Source: UBA1535 sp002323775
Lineage (GTDB): Bacteria > Bacillota > Clostridia > Tissierellales > Sedimentibacteraceae
Assembly (NCBI GenBank): GCA_031993545.1
Contig: DAMAHZ010000005.1
Coordinates: 1 to 64,000 of the forward strand
Direction of reading: 5' to 3'
Length of the DNA stretch: 64,000 bases
Shown: positions 16,274-24,426 of the stretch, piece by piece
Position numbering within the stretch: the stretch's first letter is position 1
Layout of the letters: every line of letters starts with the position of its first letter
Translations under genes and position numbers: made by a program
The notes under the pieces: model-generated
What the model was told of the DNA's origin: nothing
The model's input: only the letters and a program-made list of their open reading frames with translations
Database searches by the model: none

Positions 16274-17055
16274 ATATACCTCCGAATTTTATTAACCTTG
16301 CAGGTTGCTCTCTGTACACTAGAGGCAATCCTTATAAGGATTTATTCAGAGTTATAATATGTAAGTGAAAAAATAGTATTTGTCATTTATAAGAAGCATA
16401 TGTTATGTTTTTGATTTCCTGCTATGTTGAAATAGTTAAACTAATGCCAATAGAAAAAATGTAAAGTTCGGAAAAAATTATAATAATAAGACTTGTGTGA
16501 TTTTAGGATTAGTATAATAATATGTTTCTACCTTATGTGGAAATACCTAAAGTTCCTAAAATTTGTGGTTGAGTTGATAAGAATACTGCAAATAAGAAGT
16601 TAATAAATAAAGATTTTATTTATCTAAAAATTTTGTTTATTTTATTCTAAACTTATTCTACACTTAAACTTAATATTTTTCTATCTTTTTTGTTATATTC
16701 ATGGTAAAATAATGTAAAAAAGTGTATAATATTAGAAAAACAAATAAGGAGCATACCTATGAACTCTGAAATTGTTACATAGCAACTGAAGATAGGTCAA
16801 CATAATATAGGAGTATTTTCTATGATAATACTATTTAGCTTCAATAAATCAGATGGTATAATTTTTATAGAAAAGTAATTTGAAAAAATAAGTATTAACA
16901 AGATTTGCCTACACTGCTTTCAGTGGTAAAGGTCAGGGGAATGAAGTAGTTGGGCATAGATAAAGGAAAAATAAATCTAAGTTGAAAAAATAAACCTTAA
17001 TTTGATGATAACCATAGAAGGTATTGCTCTAACAGATGTTTGTGAGGTGATTTTT
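16274..17055. other. 782-bp region between amidoligase operon and Kiwa
   Basis: No full gene is visible. Two tiny frames have good ribosome sites: 16759-16782 (7 residues, MNSEIVT) and 16822-16878 (18 residues, MIILFSFNKSDGIIFIEK). They could be leader peptides or scraps. An extended -10 (TGTATAATATT) precedes the first. A short GC-richer patch at 16905-16965 differs from its surroundings and may mark an insertion joint. Confidence 0.4.
16327..16342. promoter_or_regulatory. 16-bp perfect palindrome upstream of the amidoligase gene
   Basis: AATCCTTATAAGGATT is its own reverse complement and sits about 55 bp before the amidoligase start. It is a candidate operator for the operon. A shorter dyad AACCT-TGC-AGGTT lies closer to the gene. 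Confidence 0.4.
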
Positions 17056-17643
17056 ATGAAAATAAAATTAATGATACTATCACTCAGCCCGTTAGCTTTG
17101 TTGACAATAATCCGTAATTTTTTGTTTGTCACAACTAATGAAGCTGGGATTGCATTAAGGATGAGTGACTTTATTTTAGAAAATATTATTTTGTTATTGG
17201 TATTAATAAGTTGTCTAATTTGGACATTTTTAGCCATCGTTTTTTATATTAGTTTTTGTGCCTTTAAGTGGGCTGATAAGAAAAGTGGATATGAGGTTAA
17301 ATTGGTAGAAGATAAGGAAGATGCGAGTTTAAATTTTTTTCTTACACTTATTATTCCTTTGTTAGTGGATGATGTTGGAAGTATTCAGGGGGCATTGACA
17401 TTTGTAGCGATAGTAATACTAATTTGTTTACTGCTTTACCGCACAAGCCTTTTTTACGCAAATCCAATACTCACATTATTAGGCTACCGAGTATATACTT
17501 TTAAATTTTTAAACAACTCAGAATTTAGAAATCAAGAGTGTATTGGACTATCTCAAGGAATTATAGAAGAGTCATCAAGTATTGAATATAAAAAAATAAC
17601 AGACAAGGTCTTATATGTGAGGAGGATGAAAAATGACAATTGA
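17056..17643 (+). CDS. kwaA: Kiwa defence membrane protein KwaA
   Basis: This is a 195-residue protein with four predicted transmembrane helices (about residues 4-24, 40-65, 95-112 and 120-140) and a C-terminal cytosolic tail, the topology of KwaA. KwaA senses phage at the membrane together with KwaB. The assignment rests mainly on the immediate downstream kwaB (11-bp overlap). The ATG at 17056 follows GAGGTGATTTTT. The longer frame starting at 17002 has no ribosome site. Confidence 0.75.
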   Translation: MKIKLMILSLSPLALLTIIRNFLFVTTNEAGIALRMSDFILENIILLLVLISCLIWTFLAIVFYISFCAFKWADKKSGYEVKLVEDKEDASLNFFLTLIIPLLVDDVGSIQGALTFVAIVILICLLLYRTSLFYANPILTLLGYRVYTFKFLNNSEFRNQECIGLSQGIIEESSSIEYKKITDKVLYVRRMKNDN

Positions 17644-18580
17644 TGAAATGAAACATAATATTCGTGAAGCAATGTTTTCTGGAGTAGCACACGGAATTTC
17701 CGTATTTTCATGTGTAAAAGAAGAAAATGGAATTTCACTAAAAAAATTTATTATTAATGATCAACTTCGTGATAATATTAATGAAGTTTTAGATAGTGCG
17801 GTAACTCATAAGTTTCTCGAAGATGACGTGGAAATTGATAGCATCGAAAATGTTGCAGATAATCGTAAAGTCTTGTATGAAATAGAACCTACTGCCAACT
17901 ATAATCCTTTTGACTTTCTTAATACCTATGCCGGAATTGTCAGGCAGTACAGTGAATCTGATCAGGATGCTTTAGTGGGATTTGCTTTTCGGGTCAATAC
18001 CAATGAAAGTGCGATCTGGTTATATCAACATGTTTATCATTCAAGAATGGTTAAGCGAAGTAAATCCCTATATGCAATGATTAGTCGCAATAATACATAT
18101 GTTCCATTAAGCCATGATGTTCTAAAGATTGATTCCAAGGTAGATATTGTGATTGTAGGAGGAAAAATAATAACTTCAAACATTAGCCTTTTGCAACAAT
18201 ACTTTGGATTTGAACAGTATGTGCGTAATGAAGCAGCCAAAACAATTGAGATAATAAGCGGCTTGGATATTGTATCAAATATTGAAAAAATTTTAACTTT
18301 CGAAAGCAAAGAAAAGCTGACAAACGCTAAAAAGCTATTAAAAGCTAAGAGTTCGCCAGTGCTGAAACTTTCCAAGATGGTTCTTTTCGATAGGATCAAG
18401 GTACATCCACGATACAAAGATAAATTCCGATTTGAAGAAAACAGAATAATTATAAATTCATTAAAAGATGTTAATGAATTACTAAAAATGCTTAATGATA
18501 ATATCGTTCGATCGGAACTAACAAATCAAGAATATGAAAGCCCCAGCAAGCATATACTTGAGCCATTAGCTATTGCATAA
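17633..18580 (+). CDS. kwaB: Kiwa defence protein KwaB (DUF4868)
   Basis: This 315-residue cytosolic protein is of the DUF4868 family, the KwaB component of the Kiwa anti-phage system. Family-like segments are AIWLYQHVYHSRMVKRSKSLYAMI near residue 120, PLSHDVLKIDSKVDIVIVGGKIITSNISLLQQYFGF near 160-200 and FRFEENRIIINSLKDVNELLKMLND near 265-290. In studied systems KwaB is a DNA-binding effector working with KwaA. The length matches the family. GAGGAGGATG stands before the start, within the end of kwaA, and a further gene begins only 12 bp after the stop. Confidence 0.85.
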   Translation: MTIDEMKHNIREAMFSGVAHGISVFSCVKEENGISLKKFIINDQLRDNINEVLDSAVTHKFLEDDVEIDSIENVADNRKVLYEIEPTANYNPFDFLNTYAGIVRQYSESDQDALVGFAFRVNTNESAIWLYQHVYHSRMVKRSKSLYAMISRNNTYVPLSHDVLKIDSKVDIVIVGGKIITSNISLLQQYFGFEQYVRNEAAKTIEIISGLDIVSNIEKILTFESKEKLTNAKKLLKAKSSPVLKLSKMVLFDRIKVHPRYKDKFRFEENRIIINSLKDVNELLKMLNDNIVRSELTNQEYESPSKHILEPLAIA

Positions 18581-18592
18581 GGAGGTATTACT

Positions 18593-20521
18593 ATGCCAAC
18601 ACAATTAGCAATTGTAACTAGTAGTGTTCAATTTGAGGAAGACTATATTTACCGAAGTAATCGTTCGGTAACTTCAACTCCAGATATTGCTTTGACAGAA
18701 CTTGTGGCTAATGCTTGGGATGCGGGAGCATTTCATGTTAACATTACAATTCCGGATAAAGGTGAGGACAGGGAACTTGTAGTTGAAGACGATGGAACAG
18801 GAATGACGGATGAAGAATTTCGCCAGCGATGGATGACACTAAACTATAATCGGCAAAAAAGGCAGGGGAAAGAGGTTACTTTTCCAGATTCAGAAAACGC
18901 CTATAAACGTGTAGCCTATGGAAGAAATGGTATAGGCAGACATGGGATGCTTTGCTTTAACACCATGTATCGTGTGGAAACATGGAAAGGAGGGATATTA
19001 AACATATATGACATCTCGGTATCTTCTTGTAATGAACCATTTAGGATTGTGTTTCATAAGACTGATAAAAAAGGAGGGCATGGTACGAAGATAAGTACAT
19101 ACGTCAATAAAAATCATCCAGATTCAGAAACTATGACAGAAATTATTTCGGCAAGATTTTTATATGATCCAAAGTTTATCGTACAAATAAATGGGAGAGC
19201 AATTGATTTGCTTGAGCAAAAGAATATATATTCCACAAAAGATGTGCAAATTAACAATATTAACTTGCACATGACAATTATTGACTCCACCAAAACAGCA
19301 TTGAAATCTCAACAGCACGGTATTGCTTTCTGGGTTTCAGGAAGATTAGTTGGCAAACCATCTTGGAATATTGGTGACTATCAATTCCTCGATGGCAGAT
19401 TCAAAGCTGCAAAACGATATACAATTATAGTTCAAACTGATGATCTGATTGATTACATTCTACCCGACTGGACTGGATTCATTGACTCTACAAATATGAA
19501 GTTTTTTCTAGGTGAGTTTAAAAAGCATATAGATGATTTTATTAGAAATATTATGGCTGATCAAATTTGTGATCTGCAGCAAGATGTTATTGAGGAAACT
19601 CGCGATGAGCTTGAAACCTTATCGCGCTCCAGTCAAAGAGATGTTTCAAAATTTATAGAAAGTGTGACTACTCAGAATCCTGTGGTTAGTCCAGATTTTT
19701 TAAAGACTGCTGTAAAAGCAGTGATTTCAGTAGAAAAAGCAAAGAAAGGTGAGCAGTTGCTCAATCAACTCAGTCAAATGTCAGCACAGGATTTGGATAA
19801 ATTATCTGATTTACTTGATAGCTGGGATGTGGATGATATTGTTTCTGTATTAAGCGAGATAGACAAACGAATTGTTGTCATTGAAGCAATTAGCCGTGTT
19901 TGTGATGATAAAGATACAGATGAGCTACATACTTTGCATCCATTAATTCTTAATGCACGTTGGCTTTTCGGGGCGGAGTTTGACTCTCCGATGTTTGTTT
20001 CAAATCAAACATTGAATAGTGTAGTAAAGCAGCTTTTCAAAGATAATGAATACGATTTAGATGTTATTGCTAATCCAAAAAAGAGGCCGGATATTGTCTG
20101 TTTAAAAACGCATATACTTAAAGCTGTATGTACTGAGAGAATAGAGAATGACAAAACAGAAATTATGAAACCAGATCAAATTTTAATTATTGAACTTAAA
20201 AGAGGAGGCTTTGAGATTACTCCTGAAGAAGTTGCACAAGCAGAAAACTATGTAAGGCAGATTAGAAAGTCATCTGTATTATATAGTGGTGCTACTATTA
20301 GAGCTTTTGTTGTTGGTGCTTCCATTGGAGATGTCGATGATAAAAAGGAAACAACAAGCGGACGAATTGATGTTGTCACATATGGGCACTTAGTTCAGAC
20401 TGCAAAGGTTAAGTTATTTAGACTGCAGGAGCAGCTTACAGAGCACTATAATGCAATGGATGATGATAGCATTGTTGAGAAAGCACTAAAACAGGCAAAA
20501 CAAATTAAAATTAATATTTAA
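18593..20521 (+). CDS. GHKL ATPase fused to a PD-(D/E)XK nuclease-like domain, Kiwa-linked
   Basis: This 642-residue protein has a GHKL (HSP90/MutL/MORC-type) ATPase at its N-terminus. The N-box is TELVANAWDAGA (E36, N40), the G1 box VEDDGTGM (D66-x-G-x-G) and the G2 box YGRNGIGRHG near residue 105. A helical middle (about 330-450) follows. The C-terminus has a PD-(D/E)XK layout: RPDIV (D500), then ILIIELKRGGFEITPEEVAQAENYV (E534, K536, and a helix with Gln). GGAGGT precedes the ATG, 12 bp after kwaB, so it almost certainly shares the Kiwa transcript. ATP-gated DNA cleavage in defence is inferred. The basic two-gene Kiwa does not include such a protein. Confidence 0.8.
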   Translation: MPTQLAIVTSSVQFEEDYIYRSNRSVTSTPDIALTELVANAWDAGAFHVNITIPDKGEDRELVVEDDGTGMTDEEFRQRWMTLNYNRQKRQGKEVTFPDSENAYKRVAYGRNGIGRHGMLCFNTMYRVETWKGGILNIYDISVSSCNEPFRIVFHKTDKKGGHGTKISTYVNKNHPDSETMTEIISARFLYDPKFIVQINGRAIDLLEQKNIYSTKDVQINNINLHMTIIDSTKTALKSQQHGIAFWVSGRLVGKPSWNIGDYQFLDGRFKAAKRYTIIVQTDDLIDYILPDWTGFIDSTNMKFFLGEFKKHIDDFIRNIMADQICDLQQDVIEETRDELETLSRSSQRDVSKFIESVTTQNPVVSPDFLKTAVKAVISVEKAKKGEQLLNQLSQMSAQDLDKLSDLLDSWDVDDIVSVLSEIDKRIVVIEAISRVCDDKDTDELHTLHPLILNARWLFGAEFDSPMFVSNQTLNSVVKQLFKDNEYDLDVIANPKKRPDIVCLKTHILKAVCTERIENDKTEIMKPDQILIIELKRGGFEITPEEVAQAENYVRQIRKSSVLYSGATIRAFVVGASIGDVDDKKETTSGRIDVVTYGHLVQTAKVKLFRLQEQLTEHYNAMDDDSIVEKALKQAKQIKINI

Positions 20522-20522
20522 C

Positions 20523-20729
20523 GTAAATATAAAATCAATTGATTTTGAGGTAAAAATTGAAAAATGGAAGCATATTGAACGTATCAAGGATTATGTCGCA
20601 GATATAAGATATTATGCAGAATATCAACCATATACTACTAAATAATCTATTAAACAATATTTCAGCTATGTAATGGAATTATTTAATAAAAATGAACTAT
20701 ATTTAGATATATTAAAATTTAATGAATAA
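20523..20729 (+). pseudogene. Remnant reading frame with one in-frame TAA
   Basis: A continuous frame (IDFEVKIEKWKHIERIKDYVADIRYY-like, then SIKQYFSYVMELFNKNELYL) is broken only by TAA at 20643-20645 and ends at 20729. It has no start or ribosome site. The family is not recognised. It is likely the decayed tail of a lost gene. Confidence 0.35.
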
Positions 20730-20825
20730 AATAAATTACATTAGCATATATAGAGAAAACATATAAGAGTAGATTATCAGGTAATAGCGGATATATATAA
20801 TTAAAATAGTATTAGGAGAAAAATT

Positions 20826-20944
20826 ATGCGTGATGATTTTAATCAAACTGCTAAAGAGAAATTAGACTACAGGGTTGGTTCAAATGTTCAAATCCGGATT
20901 GCCGCAGGCCGACAAGTGGACCAAAAGAAGATGTAATATTATGA
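20826..20944 (+). pseudogene. Decayed HNH endonuclease N-terminus (frameshifted)
   Basis: ATG at 20826 with AGGAG upstream encodes MRDDFNQTAKEKLDYRVGSN. Then the sense shifts frame to CSNPDCRRPTSGPKEDVI, the zinc-ribbon start common in HNH endonucleases of defence islands (xRVGxxCSNPxCRxxTSGP). The rest of the gene is missing. The frameshift and truncation make it non-functional. Confidence 0.6.
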
Positions 20945-21026
20945 TATAAAAATAGACTTTTATTTAACAAAAGAGGATTAATTAGAATTTATTATTAGAG
21001 AATGTAAAAAGGAAAGGAATGATATA

Positions 21027-22274
21027 GTGAAATTTTTTACTGGTAAAGAAGTAAGGGGCTTTGTTAAGGAAAAACATGAAAAGATGAAGCAAGAAGTCTT
21101 AGTGCTTAAGGATTCTGAAATACTTAATTGCGATTTTGAACAATGGGCAGATTATCTTGCATCCAAATACTATATTGAACCTATTACACTTTTTGAAAAT
21201 AATATTGATAAAACAATGTCTGAAACAAAGGTTAAACTTTATAACCAATGGGCAAAGACAAGCAGTTATGAGCCAGAATATTATATGATTGATGGGTATT
21301 GCATTGCTTTTGTTATACCATTTGATGGTGATGAAAAACTGCTGCAATTAAGACCATCCACTTTTATACTGACAAGTTTTGAAGTTGCATCTATGCAGGG
21401 TATTTATAATAATTCTTGTGGGAGTTTTTCTTTGGAATTCTGTTACACTGCACAGGAACTTAAAGAAAAGACTAATGTTAATGAGTTTGTTGAGAGTGAG
21501 TTTAAGCATGAATTTGAAAGTTATAGAAAGATGATAAATTATGTAAACTCTGAAGTAGAGCAATATAATAAAGGTATAAGAAGCAATGCTTTGCAATTAT
21601 TAGATACGCGTAAGAAAAAAGCAACTGATTATGCAGCTCTTAGTCAGTCGTTAAATATTCCTATTAAATTAAGTACTACTGCTCCAAATATTGCGCCATT
21701 GCCATTAAATCATGTAGTTAGACAACCTATTTCGAAACCAACTTCAAAGCCTCTATCAAAAGAGTATTGTATTTCAGATGACGATTACAAAAATATTGTC
21801 AATATTATTCACAATGTATGTACGTCTATGGAGGCAACTGCACGAACTTTTATTAAGACTGGCGAAGAGGAAATTCGTGATTTTATACTTGCAACGCTTG
21901 GTACACACTATGTAAATATGGTAACAGGTGAAACTTTCAGAAAAGTTGGAAAAACAGATATACACATTGTATTTGAGAATAAGGCTGCGTTCATTGGTGA
22001 GTGTAAAATTTGGCATGGTATAAAGAAATTCGAAGAAGCAGTTGAGCAGCTATTTGGATATTCCACATGGAAAGACACAAAAATTGCACTAATTGTATTT
22101 AATAAAGAAAATAAGGATTTTGCATCAATCCAACAAAATATTCTTTTTTGGATACAATCAAATGCCAAACGATATGAAGTTAAAAACGGAAATATATGGT
22201 CTTGTGTACTTCATCGAGAAGATACGAATACAGATGTTCAAGTGGCTATAGCACTATATGATATAACGATTTAA
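21027..22274 (+). CDS. Candidate PD-(D/E)XK nuclease-domain protein of the defence island
   Basis: This 415-residue protein has an N-terminal half that is not recognised. The last 150 residues contain a restriction-endonuclease-like core: GTHYVNMVTGETFRKVGKTDIHIVFENKAAFIGECKIWHG (TD...ExK), then EEAVEQLFGYSTWKDTKIALIVFNK. This is the layout of a DNA-cleaving domain common in phage-defence proteins. The start is GTG at 21027 with GGAAAGG upstream. It lies between Kiwa/GHKL and the NACHT gene and is probably a stand-alone defence effector or half of a system with the next genes. Nuclease activity is inferred from the motif only. Confidence 0.55.
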   Translation: MKFFTGKEVRGFVKEKHEKMKQEVLVLKDSEILNCDFEQWADYLASKYYIEPITLFENNIDKTMSETKVKLYNQWAKTSSYEPEYYMIDGYCIAFVIPFDGDEKLLQLRPSTFILTSFEVASMQGIYNNSCGSFSLEFCYTAQELKEKTNVNEFVESEFKHEFESYRKMINYVNSEVEQYNKGIRSNALQLLDTRKKKATDYAALSQSLNIPIKLSTTAPNIAPLPLNHVVRQPISKPTSKPLSKEYCISDDDYKNIVNIIHNVCTSMEATARTFIKTGEEEIRDFILATLGTHYVNMVTGETFRKVGKTDIHIVFENKAAFIGECKIWHGIKKFEEAVEQLFGYSTWKDTKIALIVFNKENKDFASIQQNILFWIQSNAKRYEVKNGNIWSCVLHREDTNTDVQVAIALYDITI

Positions 22275-22390
22275 ATATTACAAATGATTTTATATTATAT
22301 TCATATTGTCAGCGAATAGGAAAAGAAAGTTTTGATGATGATAAATGAAAATATTATGTGATTTTTTATATAATTACAAGGAGGTTTGTA

Positions 22391-23542
22391 ATGTCGTTCT
22401 TTAACTTTTTCAAGAAAAAACCAATTAAAGACGAGAAGCATTTAGAGACAAATGAAGTGCTAACTAGGAATTCAAAACATACGGAATTAGCTGAACCACC
22501 AATAGTAAAGGTGACAGCGCAAATAATATCATCTGTCCCAGATGATATTATTCCAGTAGAGAAAAGAATAAAAAAGGCAAAAATAAGTAAGCATGGATTG
22601 TATCCTCACGAGGTTTTGATACTTGATTATGCAGATTCGTATTTTACAGAAGAAAACTCTTTTCAAGGCTTTTGGTGGTACAAATATGGAGTAAGAGATG
22701 TTGATAATTGCCTTCGTTCTCTGCTTGAACGGGAGTTTTTGCAAGTAGGAAACTTACAGAGTGCTATCGAGAATGAGACTGCCACAGTTATAAAGAGTGA
22801 ATTGAAAACTCATGGACTTAAAGTGAGTGGTAAAAAAAGTGAACTGGTGCAGCGTCTGATGGCAGAGGTATCTCATGAAGAACTTAACTCTCGGTTTGCT
22901 AAAAGAACATATCAGTTAACTGAACTTGGAATGGTGGCACTTGAAGAGGAAGGATATGTGCCATATATACATAGGCATCCAATTGAAGAGTTGGATATAT
23001 GGTCACTTAATAAAATAATTCATGAACCTCCATGCATGTCATATCGCGATAAAATTTGGAGCTATCTAAATAAGCGAAGTATGGAACACTTTTCAGTTGG
23101 AAACTTTGGACTATATAGAAATTGTCGATATCATATGTATCTTTTTTTGATGGAAGAGAAAAGATTAGAAGATGCGCTGGGTATGCTATCGGAAGTAGTA
23201 TTTTATGATTTAAGCGGACTTGATAATAACTACGATTCGCAATATCTGCATATTTGGGCTAAGAACTTTTTTCCATATAAAGATTCTACCGTAACAATGG
23301 CCCCTGGTATTACAAGTGCTGTTATGCAATGCCAAAAAGAGCTTAATCTAACAGATGAGAAACTCAATAAAGCAATGCTTGACCGTATGAATCGCCTAAG
23401 TGCACCTTTACATATTTTCACACCGGAAGAATGTGTGGATATTGTCTTTATGGAAAGTCTTGAGGACACTGATGCATTAACAAAAATGTATGCAAAGGCA
23501 AAACGGCGGTTCAAACAGAGTTTTCCTGAAATTAAATGTTGA
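22391..23542 (+). CDS. SAP-domain protein of unknown function
   Basis: This 383-residue protein contains a SAP-type DNA-binding helix-loop-helix at about residues 130-165 (VIKSELKTHGLKVSGKKSELVQRLMAEV). It is preceded by a winged-helix-like part (HEVLILDYADSYF...WWYKYGVRDVDNCLRSLLEREFLQVG) and followed by a helical C-terminal region. Proteins of this form occur near restriction and phage-related genes, but no catalytic motif is seen. The ATG at 22391 has AAGGAGGTTT upstream, and the longer frame from 22358 does not. It may work with the nuclease-like gene 116 bp upstream. Confidence 0.55.
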   Translation: MSFFNFFKKKPIKDEKHLETNEVLTRNSKHTELAEPPIVKVTAQIISSVPDDIIPVEKRIKKAKISKHGLYPHEVLILDYADSYFTEENSFQGFWWYKYGVRDVDNCLRSLLEREFLQVGNLQSAIENETATVIKSELKTHGLKVSGKKSELVQRLMAEVSHEELNSRFAKRTYQLTELGMVALEEEGYVPYIHRHPIEELDIWSLNKIIHEPPCMSYRDKIWSYLNKRSMEHFSVGNFGLYRNCRYHMYLFLMEEKRLEDALGMLSEVVFYDLSGLDNNYDSQYLHIWAKNFFPYKDSTVTMAPGITSAVMQCQKELNLTDEKLNKAMLDRMNRLSAPLHIFTPEECVDIVFMESLEDTDALTKMYAKAKRRFKQSFPEIKC

Positions 23543-23738
23543 GTTTTGATATATTTATTGAAGTAATTCTTATGGAATATTATAATATCGATAGAATTAC
23601 GATGCAAAAAAATGTACTAAACCTGTAATTTGTATAGCATGTAGATAACTATGGAGAATTAGGATAAGAGTTGTAAAGGACAAGGAATTGATAGACCTGA
23701 GACAGTAATTTATGATTATCATAAAGGAGACAATAAAA

Positions 23739-24251
23739 GTGTTTCATGATTTGACATATAATTATAAATCTAGAGATTATGTAATAGCCATTACTTTAAA
23801 AGAGGGAGATTACTTTGGAAATATATTTTATCAGTATAACTATAATGGACATGGATTATCAGTAACGATTATGGAAGATATATTGAGGTTTATTGAAAGT
23901 CTAAATTGTCAAGAAATCAATGATTTAAATGAAGAAGGATTACTAAACAGTAACATTGGTATACGAGCTGATATTAATGGCAAGGACCTTCATTTTGAGC
24001 TGAAGAATGAAAAAAAGGATATATTAGCTAAGACAATATCAGCAGATGATTTACAAAAATATATTGTTGGATACCAAATGATCAGATGTGATGGTCATGG
24101 AAAGAAAAAAGAGTATAGAAGATGTAAATCATGTAAAAAATTTGAGCCAATTGAAGGCGGGGCAAAAGGGCTTTGTACTGATAGAGGAGATGTTATTCAA
24201 AGAAGCAGAATGATATGTGCGTTTGACTATATTCCGAATGAAACGGAATAA
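23739..24251 (+). CDS. Small Cys-rich protein of unknown function
   Basis: This 170-residue protein has an N-terminal beta-rich part (FHDLTYNYKSRDYVIAITLKEGDYFGNIFYQYNYNG). The C-terminus has a putative metal site: YRRCKSCKKFEPIEGGAKGLCTDRG...MICAFDY (CxxC, then two Cys). It resembles no family with certainty. GTG at 23739 is preferred because AAAGGAGA lies 8 nt before it, while the upstream ATG at 23712 has no ribosome site. It is a defence-island neighbour; any role is unknown. Confidence 0.5.
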   Translation: MFHDLTYNYKSRDYVIAITLKEGDYFGNIFYQYNYNGHGLSVTIMEDILRFIESLNCQEINDLNEEGLLNSNIGIRADINGKDLHFELKNEKKDILAKTISADDLQKYIVGYQMIRCDGHGKKKEYRRCKSCKKFEPIEGGAKGLCTDRGDVIQRSRMICAFDYIPNETE

Positions 24252-24426
24252 AATTGATTTCAAAAGATATAAAGGAAGTGGGTTGTAAATGACGTTTCAA
24301 AAATTTGATCCGAGAGTCAAAACTTTATATTTCAAGTAAAGAAAGGTGACAAGTTTTGATAATAATAATGTTTAAAAATAAATAAACATATTCTGCAATT
24401 TAGAATACTAGAAAAGAGGTGAAAGA

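Noticed and set aside
16759..16878. Two tiny frames with ribosome sites as a tet(M)-like leader attenuator
   Set aside because: No hairpin series and no adjacent resistance gene; too short to claim. Recorded only in the gap entry.
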